Assembly (NCBI RefSeq): GCF_032854445.1 | Contig: NC_088300.1 | Span: 72,826,984 to 72,890,983 of the forward strand | Source of the DNA: Liolophura sinensis | Lineage: Eukaryota > Mollusca > Polyplacophora > Chitonida > Chitonidae | Direction of reading: 5' to 3' | Length of the DNA: 64,000 nucleotides | Part shown: piece by piece, positions 21,967 through 32,539 of the stretch | Position numbering within the stretch: position 1 is the stretch's first letter | How the letters are laid out: each line of letters opens with the position of its first letter | Notes under the pieces: model-generated | What the model saw: the letters and a program-made list of their open reading frames with translations, nothing else | The model's database searches: none | Told to the model about the DNA's origin: nothing | Program-made: the position numbers and the translations under genes

Positions 21967-23697
21967 AAAAGTCCCAATGTTATCCAGCTGAAGACACACA
22001 AGTTTTAGGACAAATTCCTGACACTTTGACAATGGGGAAACTGCTGAGGACACACACGTTTTAGGACAAATTCCTGACACTTTGACAATGGGAAACTGCT
22101 GAAGACATACAAGTTTTAGGACAAATTCCTGACACTTTGACAATGGGAAACTGCTGAAGACACAGACGTTTTAGGACAAATTCCTGACACTTTGACAATG
22201 GGAAACTGCTGAAGACACACAAGTCTTAGAACAAATTCCTGACACTTTGACAATGGGAAACTGCTGAAGACACACAAGGTTTAGGACAAATTCCTGACAC
22301 TGTGACAATGGGAAACTGCTGACGACATACAAGTTTTAGGACAAATTCCTGACACTGTGACAATGGGAAACTGCTGAAGACACACACGTTTTAGGACAAA
22401 TTCCTGACACTTTGACAATGGGAAACTGCTGAAGACACACAAGTTTTAGAACAAATTCCTGACACTTTCACAATGAGAAACTAATGAAGACACACAAGTT
22501 TTAGGACAAATTCCTGACACTTTGACAATGGGAAACTGCTGAAGACACACAAGTTTTTGGACAAATTCCTGACACTTTCACAATGGGAAACTGCTGAAGA
22601 CACACAAGGTTTAGGACAAATTCCTGACACTGTGACAATGGGAAACTGCTGAAGACATACAAGTTTTAGGACAAATTCCTGACACTTTGACAATGGGAAA
22701 CTGCTCAAAACACACAAGGTTTAGGACAAATTCCCGACACCGTGACAATGGGAAACTGCTGAAGACACACAAGTTTTAGGACAAATTCCTGACACTGTGA
22801 CAATGGGAAACTACTGAAGACACACAAGGTTTAGGACAAATTCCTGACACTGTGACAATGGGAAACTACTGAAGACACACAAGTTTTAGGACAAATTCCT
22901 GACACTATGACAATGAGAAACTAATGAAGACATACAAGTTTTAGGACAAATTTCTGACACTTTGACAATGGGAAACCACTGAGGACACACAAGTTTTAGG
23001 ACAAATTCCTGGTACTTTGACAATGGGAAACTGCTCAAAACACACAAGGTTTAGGACAAATTCCCGACACCGTGACAGTGGGAAACTGCTGAAGACACAC
23101 ACGTTTTAGAACAAATTCCTGACACTTTGACAATGGGAAACTACTGAAGACACACAAGGTTTAGGACAAATTCCCGACACTGTGACAATGGGAAACTACT
23201 GAAGACTCACAAGTTTTAGGACAAATTCCTGACACTTTGACAATGAGAAACTAATGAAGACATACAAGTTTTAGGACAAATTTCTGACACTTTGACAATG
23301 GGAAGCTGCTGAGGACATACAAGTTTTAGGACAAATTCCTGACACTTTGACAATGGGAAACTGCTCAAAACACACAAGGTTTAGGACAAATTCCCGACAC
23401 CGTGACAGTGGGAAACTGCTGAAGACACACACGTTTTAGGACAAATTCCTGACACTTTGACAATGGGAAACTACTGAAGACACACAGGGTTTAGGACAAA
23501 TTCCCGACACCGTGACAGTGGGAAACTGCTGAAGACACACACGTTTTAGGACAAATTCCTGACACTTTGACAATGGGAAACTACTGAAGACACACAAGGT
23601 TTAAGACAAATTCCCGACACTGTGACAATGGGAAACTACTGAAGACACACAAGTTTTAGGACAAATTCCTGACACTGTGACAATGGGAAACTACCAA
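21967..23697. repeat. 55-bp satellite array, about 31 units, with 330-bp higher-order period
   Basis: The unit is 55 bp: GAAGACACACAAGTTTTAGG, ACAAATTCCTGACACTTTGA, CAATGGGAAACTGCT. Units vary at fixed positions (aagg/aagt/acgt, tttga/tgtga/ccgtga, ctgct/ctact/ctaat). The diagnostic CTGCTCAAAA variant sits at 22701, 23031 and 23361, exactly 330 bp apart (six units). The minus-strand frames with SKCQEFVLKLVCLQQFPIV repeats are translations of the array in rotating frames. Confidence 0.98.
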
Positions 23698-23699
23698 GT

Positions 23700-25560
23700 C
23701 AATTGCAACGTGGTAGGGCGTGGGCTGCATTGCACTCATTGAATTTATATGCCATACGTAGCGAATCAAGTGTACTGGATTAACTAATAATTAGGGGTTT
23801 TTTTAACTCCTTGGAACTTCTCCGATCTTTCATAATCCAAAGAAATGTCGGATTTTTCCGAAAGGGAGCTTTCTGCTTTTCTGTTTTGCAGTGAAGGGCG
23901 GGCTGTCGAGCAGATTATATAAAGGAAAACGTGAAAGTGACAAAATATAGGCGACAGACTTGGACGTGTTCCTTGTTGTAGAGCTAGCACGGCTAACAGC
24001 CACATGCAGGCTAAATTTCCGCGAAGCCGTGACGAGAACAAGCAAATAGCATAAAGACTATACTCTACCGACTGTGTCCTTCATCGAGTATGGCGGTAGG
24101 GGCAATTTACCATTATTATGTACTATGTTTAGACACATTAGGCTTACCGCATACTTATTTAACACTTAACGGCTGGGGGTAGAGGCTTCTTAGGTAGAAA
24201 TTCCATTACGACAAGTTGGGATTTCCTGTTGAAAACCTATTTTGCTTACTTTCAGGTTGAATTTGACTTCACTTAATATTTACGTCAAATCGTACATTGA
24301 CCGGCAACTATCAGCAAACATTTACAGGAGTTTATTTTCTCAGACCTGGGCACTCAACCTTGCTTATTTTGTCTGACCATATCGAGAAGTCAAATTTAAG
24401 AATTAATTTTGTACTATGGTTGATTGTAATTTTACGCTGAAATTATTTCATATTCTGGTGCAAAAAGTAGAGAGGATATAGTGTTTTCAGGTTTACGAGT
24501 TAAACAAAATTATACAATCGAATGGAGTCTATTATACTGGACACATGTACCCTTCATTACACAAAATGGTGTTTTTTGTACTCGGTAAATGAATTAAAAG
24601 ATGAATAGGGCTTGTACACTGAATTGAGAAAAGTTATACATCAAGATCTCATGTTTTCAATTTGACTATCAGCGACTTTTACTACATTTGTAAAATTGGA
24701 TTTCAAGGTTTTCAGTTTTATAGGAATAAAATTCTGTTTCAGATATTTTCTATCACCCTATTTTGAATTCCTTAAACATATATTAGCATTAATCAAGATT
24801 CTGTCAAGGATCAGGCGATTTATGTGGTTTTTCCTCTCCTGTCATATTGTGTTTTAGCTGATACACAATCTATTTTCTTGTTTGTACTCTGTACAAAAAA
24901 GAAACTTTATAAAGAACTCTGAAAAAAAAAACGCGTATTATAGACTTGAAGTCGGCACATCTGCATATGTGTATTTCAGAATATAAATCAACTTCCAAAA
25001 TTCAAAAAGTTTATGGAACAAAAACATTGCTTGCCCATGGGTCATCTTAGTACATAAGCTTCAAGGGAGTAGTTATTAACCTAAAAGCCTTTTCTCCTTT
25101 TATAATCTCATTTTATTTTCCATGTCGTTGTTTGATGATAGCGAAGGACCATAGCGCGTGTGCCTAGAGTATCTAGCAGTTTATTCAGTCTACGAAGGCC
25201 ACATACGCTTTTCTAAAAAGACATCTTGCAAAGAATGTAATCGAAAAATTAATACTAACAAAGAACATATTTATCAGAATTGCATCAATACTTGAACTCG
25301 TCCGAAATGTGGATAACTTCCATCTCATTATTAGTTATAATGTGCGATGAAAATATTACATGTGAGACCATGCTTAAAGGCTACATGCTTAACGAATACA
25401 ACAGATTCGTTATGGTAAATACTTAATTAATAATACCTGTGAACGCAATGGGAAATTATGATTTTAGTCAATTATGTTTGAGTTCATCTTGAATGTTAAT
25501 TAAAATGTGTTTCATGATGGATTTAGTCTGCCTTCTTCCGTCCAGTTCGGATGTTTTTCA
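23700..25560. other. No recognisable gene
   Basis: Very AT-rich. Two overlapping minus frames of 85 and 71 codons at 23784-24045 share the same bases, so at most one could be real. Neither shows a known domain. Confidence 0.4.
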
Positions 25561-25574
25561 TCATTATTTGACAG

Positions 25575-25657
25575 ATGAACGTGTCATGGATGTCGCCGGG
25601 GCTGTGGTCTTCGCTATGGACATTTGCCACAAGGGCGATTCGACATCCAATATGTAA
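25575..25657 (+). other. Candidate terminal coding exon, unrecognised
   Basis: The acceptor TTCATCATTATTTGACAG ends at 25574. Entering with two bases completing a codon, the frame reads ERVMDVAGAVVFAMDICHKG, DSTSNM and TAA at 25655-25657. A competing frame from the ATG at 25575 stays open for 73 codons into degraded SINE-A-like sequence. No family is recognised. Confidence 0.2.
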
Positions 25658-25734
25658 ACACATTCATTCATCACTACTCGATAGTCACAAGATGTCATCA
25701 GGAGAAGAACAATGCCTTTTACACAGAATTGTTT

Positions 25735-25800
25735 TTATTTACTTATTTGACTGCTGTTTTTACCATATTCATAACTTACATGACTTACACCTATAATGAA
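25735..25800 (-). mobile_element. Possible degraded SINE-A 3' end
   Basis: TTTTATTTACTTATTTGACT, gctgtttttaccatattcat and acatgacttacac follow the order of the antisense SINE-A end, but identity is low. Confidence 0.3.
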
Positions 25801-26461
25801 GGGGAAGGGGCTGACCATGAAATTCTTGACGGCTCTTAAAAGTATTAGAAGGTCTTCATGTGTTCTCATTAATTAACCATGTTATTTGCAAGGAAATGGC
25901 AATGGATTACCATTTACGCAGCTAGCACATGGTGAAAATTATATAAATCTAATTTTACTTCCTTACCAGCGTGTGGCGTGTTTCAAACCGTTCTCGAGTG
26001 AGAGACTGTGCTTTGACCACATCATGCAGTGACCAGGAATTAACAATTTCATGCTCTATATTAAATTTGCCATACGCATTACCGCTAATTAATATGTATG
26101 CTGAGAACAATCACCACCCGCGCACAGCGCCATGAAATGATCAACGTGCTATGACGACAACCGCTTACTCCAACGCCGTGATGAAAATATCATTACCCAC
26201 AAGGGAGCGGCGATGATCACGACGAATTAGTGGGTCACAATCACGAAAATGCTGAGTTTCAAGGAAAGCGTCGAACGTCCACTGAATAATTAAAACAAGT
26301 TAATCCTTCCTTTAACAACCGGTTGTCCGGTGTACCTTTATCCCGAACACTGCTGATTACCAACTAACTCCGCGTCGATAACATGATATGCATGGTGGTC
26401 AACTGCACAACGCCGATTTTTCAAACAAGCCATTTTCAGAGACCTAATGTCAAGCATGAAG

Positions 26462-26563
26462 CCCCGTCCAGCCTATCCAACATCACTCAACTTTTGCTGA
26501 CTCAATAAGAATCAACTTAAAGTTGAGCAAACAAGTTAAGACGTGTTGAGTAGCCTGGGCGGG
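26462..26563. repeat. Short palindromic element (possible MITE)
   Basis: The ends CCCCGTCCAGCCTA...CTCAAC and GTTGAGTAGCCTGGGCGGG are imperfect inverted repeats, and CTCAACTTT...AAAGTTGAG forms an inner stem. Target duplications are not clear and no transposase is present. Confidence 0.4.
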
Positions 26564-26899
26564 TTCCTCAACTTCCTTTGTACACTTCTTTGGCTGTATG
26601 ATCCATAATGTTATACCATTTTTTATGTTTATTGTTTTTTTACGTCGTTGTATCCGCTATTTTACACCGTCTGTTCTCTGAGGCTAGTCTGGTCTGCTCA
26701 CATTTTAAATAATTCAGAGCTTACCTGCAGGCTTATCAGTGCTACCAAGACCTTTAATATAGCTCACTATTTCAGCGTTAGCAGATAAGCGAGATCTCTG
26801 TCCAGTGATATGGAGTGTTCATAGGCTACAGCATGTTCATGTAGGCCATAAAGGTGGTTCCAAGTAGATAATCACAAGGCCCATTTTCAAAACAACCTA

Positions 26900-27105
26900 T
26901 AAACCGCGAAACACAGAACACCACGAAACACAGAACACCATAGAACACAGAATAAACACAGAACACCACGAAACACAGAACACCATAGAACACAGAATAA
27001 ACACAGAACACCACGAAACACCACTAAACGCAGAACACCATAAAACACACAATAAACACAAATCACCAAAAAACACAGCAAACACCAAGAAACACAGAAC
27101 ACATT
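26900..27105. repeat. Minisatellite, 15-bp subunit and 45-bp period
   Basis: Repeats of AAACACAGAACACCA-like subunits. A 45-bp block (cagaataaacacagaacacc, acgaaacacagaacaccata, gaaca) is repeated nearly exactly. The minus-strand VFYGVLCFVVFCVYS frames are translations of it. Confidence 0.95.
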
Positions 27106-27454
27106 GAAAATCATACCTGGACAATCACAGCTTTACGACATGTACATCTAATTTTTCGTGTATGCACTGCTTGTTTCACTTCATCAATGTCTTCCGCCAT
27201 GTGCCTGTGTACATCTAAAATATGAGTAAACCAGAGTAACTGAGACTGAAATGATTTGTTCCATTGGAGTACAAACAAGTGTGGAAATTTATGTAATGCG
27301 TGGAATAAACATGAAAGGGTATTAAATATATGAACCGATTCTTGGGTCTGCCGTAACGTGCAAGGAAGATAGTAGAGGTGTCAATGTATATCACGTCAAC
27401 TTTTAATGCGCATTTGTATCTGAGGCCTTTAAACTAATGAGAGTTGTGTTCATA

Positions 27455-27690
27455 CTTAGTGGTTGATCACAATTTGTGCTGTCTGTGCTTGGCAGTTAAT
27501 CATAAATTGTTTTGTTTGTCCCTGGCAATTTATCATAAAACCTTCTGTTTGCGATTGACAGCTGATCTTAAAAAATTTCTGTTTGTGCTTGGTAACCGAT
27601 CATAACTTTTTCTCTTTGTTCTTGGCAGCTGGTAATAAATTGTTCTTTTTTGCTTTTAGTAGATACATATAAATTGTTCTGTACTTATGT
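27455..27690. repeat. Degenerate tandem repeat, about 34-bp unit
   Basis: About six units of the form TTGGCAGCTGATCATAAATT, gttctgtttgtgc are recognisable with many substitutions, ending near ATATAAATTGTTCTG. Confidence 0.7.
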
Positions 27691-27699
27691 ATTGTCAAA

Positions 27700-29190
27700 C
27701 AATAAAAAGAGTATAAACCATACATCAACAGGCCATGAACAGTTAAGGCCTAGCCAGTGACTTTACGTGTTTTGATTACCAGGGCAATTTTCAATCACAG
27801 GACAGTTAACTGACATCGCGTCCACATATCTGAGGGTAGTCCTCGAGCCAAACACTCACACGTGCACATAACAGTATTAGCATGTGACATGCAGTACTTT
27901 GAACGGAAGGCGTAAAAAAAAACCCTGGCACAGAGACAGCATAATTTCCGGACGATACATTTTACTTGCAATTGGCGGCTTCCTGTCATGGCGACTTTAC
28001 CACAAGGGAGTAGATTCAGTTTTGATTTTAATTGATTTTATTTTTGTTTAGCCTCACGCTAACGATACTCACTGATCAGGTACAGGTATGCACACAAACC
28101 CCGTTATGGTGGTCTAATTTCTTATATTTTTATTAATAACTTATGTAGTACTTTCTGATGGGACCTAAACTTATGACGCACATTGACCGATCGTTAATGT
28201 TTGATTAGGATGTCGTGGGCGAGTGACTGGTCTTCCATTGATCCTATACTAAGACGTGTCAAGAATACTTAATCCTCTAACTGCTGACAAGGTAGACATT
28301 ATTTATTTCATTAGTGTTTAATTATTGCCGTCCTCAAAAAGGTTTCTTCGCTTGTGTGGCGGTGATTTGTTGTTTATGGATAGAGGAAACAGGAATGCGG
28401 AAGAGACATCCTTGCATAGAATGTGTGTTTTTCACCCACAAGCAAACGTGCATTTACCAAATTCACTGTCGCTGTGTGGTTGTGGGAATAGTTAGTTTCG
28501 GCGCTAAACTACCTGGTATTCATCTGGAATGATTACGTCATTTTGCCTTGATATTTCTGTCAGTGGTAATGGTTACTGTTACGACTTTCAGTTTCTTTCG
28601 GCGTTTCGTTTGCTGTTCAGTAGATACATGTATATACAAACGGTTATGAAATAAGCTACGAATCATGAGTGTGTGCTGCGTTAAATAAAATTGGGGCCAT
28701 TTATCAAGTGTGATAATAGAGCCAATTGATATCGGATTATTTCTAAGGAGGCGCATAACAACTTCCGATAACTAAAAAAAATACATTGGTGTAAAAAGTT
28801 TTTGTGTCGGGCGAAGGCTTGTTATTTGTGTCAGTAATTAGACTGCGAGGTAATCATTCACTGAAGGCGTATGTGATGCTAAATGCGGTATTAGGATAAT
28901 ACAGCCATTTCAAATTCCTGGGGTAATTTAGAGAGTCATCAATGAAACGGGTAGGCCTATAACGTGTCATTGTTAGTGACAACTTACCAATTTTGGAAGA
29001 TACCATAGTTATGGGTAAAGCGTAGTAACTATTTTAATTTCTTGTGACAAAAGGAACTTGACGTAAATAAAACAGCGTGGAAGTTGTTCAGGTGGCGTCA
29101 ACAAATTATACGCAAACGTATCTTCTCCTATCTGCCATTGTTCAGTATGGCGCTAAACATTAATTAACCAAATAAACAGAGTCGGCATTG
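27700..29190. other. No recognisable gene
   Basis: Anonymous sequence. The frames at 27795-27989 and 28314-28756 lack domains and splice context. Confidence 0.4.
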
Positions 29191-29194
29191 TAAA

Positions 29195-29420
29195 AAAAAA
29201 TATGTGCGTATGCTTGGGTTTATGACAACGAGGAGTCATAAGTTCTGCATGTGGACACCGCCACTAAAATATCGTGCCGAAGACACAGAACATGACACCC
29301 CACCCAGACGCATTATACTGACACCAGTCAACCAGATAATCAGTCCTGTTTCTTTATTTGTTATAAGACCCGATATGGGTTTGACGCTCTAACCGTTAGG
29401 CCATCCAAGTGCTCCAAAAA
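29195..29420 (-). mobile_element. SINE-B with tRNA-like head and internal deletion
   Basis: On the minus strand: TGGCCTAACGGTTAGAGCGT (A-box region), a shortened middle, then gttgactggtgtcagtataa, gggtggggtgtcatgttctg, tgtcttcggcacgatatttt, agtggcg and a tail close to atgactcctcgttgtcataa. The B-box part is reduced to catatcgggtctta. Confidence 0.75.
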
Positions 29421-29584
29421 AATTATAAAAAAAACAATAAAATAAGAAACCATTGTAAAATTACATGTGTTTTTAAAATCGACATATTTATTTTAATAAC
29501 AAGCAGCAGAATATTACATGTAACAACTGCCGGTATAAAGAATGTCTTGCATTTATACTTGTTTGTCTTACTCCATTAAAACGC

Positions 29585-29635
29585 CATGTGAAAGACACGA
29601 AAGATGACACCCCATCCAACGACAGTTTCCGGACA
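29585..29635 (-). mobile_element. SINE-B body fragment
   Basis: Antisense match to the block GGATGGGGTGTCATCTTTCG, tgtcttt only, about 40 bp. Confidence 0.35.
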
Positions 29636-30116
29636 ACGAAACGATCACTACGTGGCCTGTTTATGCCAAACGCCATCGAGGAAGTAGCATGACGCCGGCT
29701 ACATAGTGTTATAAATAAGGTTCGCTTCGAGACTGAACCGGCAATAACACACTTTAGAGACAGATGTTCTTCCTTCTGGCCATACCGTCATGATGCTATG
29801 ATGTTGATGTATCTGTGTAATTCTGTCTTATCGTTCCAGAGAGTCATGACCATCTTCCACTAACCTAAAAATGAGGTAAAAATTTGGCTGGATACGCGAC
29901 TGCTGTTTTGCTTGGGTATATTACTTCACCTCGCACATGTTGATACAGGCTAAAACATGGCCTGTCGTCCTCAAAGTAACAAAAGTTATTTGTTTAAACG
30001 TTGCTAAGCGATTCTCGTGAATTGAAATGTGTTTTTTTTTCATAGCGACTGTCGTCTCATTTTACGTCGTACTTAATTTTTCATTCCTATGGCGACGATG
30101 GGTGCGTATTTGACAT

Positions 30117-30290
30117 TTATTTATTTGACTGGTGTTTCACGCTGTACTTAACTCGTGTTTCACTTATACGACATAGGCCAGAACCTTCAAACGTACGAGA
30201 GGAACATGAACTGAACTCGTACAGCGACAGCATTGATAGGCTCCTGTGTCATTGCGCCGCGCTAACGTGCCAAGTCCCTGGGCCGTCACT
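30117..30290 (-). mobile_element. SINE-A, diverged, with head remnant
   Basis: On the plus strand: TTTATTTATTTGACTGGTGT, ttcacgctgtacttaact, cacttatacgac, an internal deletion, then gaggaacatgaactgaactc, gcgacagcattgataggctc, ctgtgtcattgcgccgcgct, aacgtgcc, the antisense of the tRNA-like head seen in the 52.4-kb copy. Confidence 0.7.
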
Positions 30291-30504
30291 GAAGTATCTG
30301 GGCAGTTTCCACTTTACCTGATGGTGGGGAAAGTACTCTCCAAAAACTTGTAATATAGAATCATGCGGTACAAAGTACTTTTTTGTCGCATTATTTCTGA
30401 CTAGCGTAATGAAGCCTCTCAATACCCGCATCTACTCGACCAATTTGGTCACGTGTTCGTTTCGAGCTATCGCTGTGGTTTATGTCCATAAGTTTGCCAG
30501 GAGC

Positions 30505-30556
30505 CTTAAGAATGTAGGTGTATGCTTGAGTACGGCGATAAACACCCCCAATGAGA
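30505..30556 (+). mobile_element. SINE-A tail fragment
   Basis: ATGCTTGAGTACGGCGATAA followed by acacccccaatgagataagc matches the last 40 bp of SINE-A. Confidence 0.5.
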
Positions 30557-30559
30557 TAA

Positions 30560-31320
30560 GCTTATGACTCATTAGCTAAACTAGTAGCAGTATAATATAA
30601 CCCACTTTACTGATGGAACTTTAGAAAGTCAGCGTTGTTACCTTTATACTGTTTTGCGGGTGCATGCAGCCACAATGTAAGTGTATAAATATCATTTCAT
30701 ATTATGCCTATATGTATGTTGTAAATAATCGAGGGGTGAGCAGCTATGTGTGCCAGTGATTCCTTGCGAAAACTGTGGTAAAGTTTGATAAAGTGTTACA
30801 GGAGACGTTTAATTGCAGTATTTCTACCTGAAGGCTATATGTAAGAAAAGTACCCCGCGGCAATTGTCTAATTACACCGGTGGTTTTATGCATTTGTAGG
30901 TTGTGTTTGAAATACGAAGATTTGTGATGGATTATGGTAAATGTGATGGAATCGAAGTAAAGATTTCCGAGTAGCAGAAAAATAATTATTTTACTACTTA
31001 GCATATATGAAAATGCTGTAATCATATATCCGGCAGAATTTTGCTAAAGGTGGTACTACTTTCATACAGCTCATATACATTGTAACATGAACGTGTACAT
31101 GTACTATTATATGAACTAGTTTATTTTGCAGATTTGTGCATCGGTGTGAATTTGATACACGAAAGTGCAAATGGTGGCCTGTGTTGTTTATCTTTAGAAC
31201 CATACTTAACGCTACCATCAAAGTCACAGTCGTGTCTTGTGGTATAACATTACAGTACGTCATCCGTAAGTAAACAAGGCAGATAAAAGTTTCATTTTAG
31301 TACAGTACATGTGGAAATGT
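30560..31320. other. No recognisable gene
   Basis: AT-rich sequence. Two minus frames (93 and 89 codons) overlap each other and show no domain. Confidence 0.4.
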
Positions 31321-31324
31321 GCAG

Positions 31325-31520
31325 CCAGTGGATAACAATTTTGACCCTACAATAGTTATCAAAGAGAAGGTCTAATCAGTCAATGGCAATGGATAACCAC
31401 GGTGATGTGGGGACAGTATATGTTATCCGCGTGTTGAGAAGGGTATAGATGATCCATATACCATTCTCAATACGTAGATAACAATTTGTCCCCATACTAT
31501 TTGTCAAATAGAAAACCCTT
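31325..31520. repeat. Imperfect inverted repeat (hairpin) with a flanking direct repeat
   Basis: 31405-31447 and 31452-31494 are imperfect reverse complements over about 42 bp (GGGGACAGTATATGTTATCC, gcgtgttgagaagggtata against its partner), with a loop of a few bases. The right arm onward (GTAGATAACAATTTGTCCCC) is also directly repeated at 31328-31372 (GTGGATAACAATTTTGACCC). This may be a small foldback element. Confidence 0.65.
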
Positions 31521-31529
31521 CTTTCGTGT

Positions 31530-32400
31530 ATATAAAGCCAAGGTCAGAAAAAAAAAGAAAAAGAGAAAATTATTGGACTCGATTTGTGCTTCTTTATTGG
31601 ATCGTAGAAATTCAGAAACAAATATCGATTGAAGATTTCTTACATTGATTATTAATTTGTAATGCGAATTTTAAATAGCATTTACCACCTGGGTGAAGAG
31701 AAATCCGTTTTGAAAATCTCAACAAAAAAAATATAAACAAAATGAAAGCAGAGAATATGTACAAAACGTCTTCACCTGTTATAATGCAAATTAAGTATGA
31801 AATAAAAAAAAGATACAAAGTTTGACCTCTTAGGAGAGATAGAAACTGTTGCTGTTAAAATTGTGATTTGGCAATTATATAGCAAAAATCCATGTTCTCG
31901 CTCTGTGAGAAAAGAGGTAGATACTTGCAGCTTGTTCATGATACATAGAAAGATAATGCGGCGATGTAAGTCAGGCTTAATTAAAAATACACCGTCAACA
32001 CGCCTGTCAGAAGCTAGAGCACAAAATATAGCTGAAACTATTTGGGCGAGAAACTGACACAATTTCTATGCTATTTTGATTAGTTTTGGTTAGTTTTGAA
32101 ACTAACCGAATATGCACCAAGAGCATGAACTAGGAATTTCGTGTAAACAGTATCGCAGTCAGTTCTTTTAATCTGGAAGCAACACACAGTGCTGAAAAAA
32201 GTTTGAAAAGCAGCCACTGAGTGCTTAACATAAAGGCAGAGATAGCTTACAGTGATATTACAACACACAGGGTAATACTCATATAATAGACATATAATCA
32301 AGCTCTGTGTTAATAGTCTCACAATGTAACTTCGACATTAAAACGCAGATGTGATCAAATTCTCTAAATCATTCATTTGACAAATTTTTATTTGCTTTCT
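31530..32400. other. No confident gene
   Basis: A 96-codon minus frame at 31772-32062 and a 64-codon plus frame at 31863-32057 overlap. Neither is recognisable, and no good splice pair was found. Confidence 0.35.
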
Positions 32401-32409
32401 TATTTTGGG

Positions 32410-32530
32410 TTCAACGACGTACTAGGACAGCCGTCAATTTAATGAGTGGAGTAAACCGGAGTGTCCGGTGAAAACCACACGTCTTTGGCAAATAACTGAC
32501 GAACCAAACGACAAGTAAGCCGACATAACC
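32410..32530 (+). repeat. Dispersed repeat related to 19235-19335
   Basis: GAGTGGAGTAAACCGGAGTG, tccggtgaaaaccacacgtc, tttggcaaataactgacgaa. Similar in motif order to the 19.2-kb copy. Confidence 0.4.
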
Positions 32531-32539
32531 TTAAACAAG

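Noticed and set aside
21960-23697. Regular 55-bp repeats as a CRISPR array
   Set aside because: Units are contiguous variants of one sequence with no unique spacers, and the DNA is eukaryotic.
26826-27124. Repetitive hydrophobic frames (VFYGVLCFVVFCVYS), possible membrane protein
   Set aside because: They are the translation of a 15/45-bp minisatellite, open in more than one frame.
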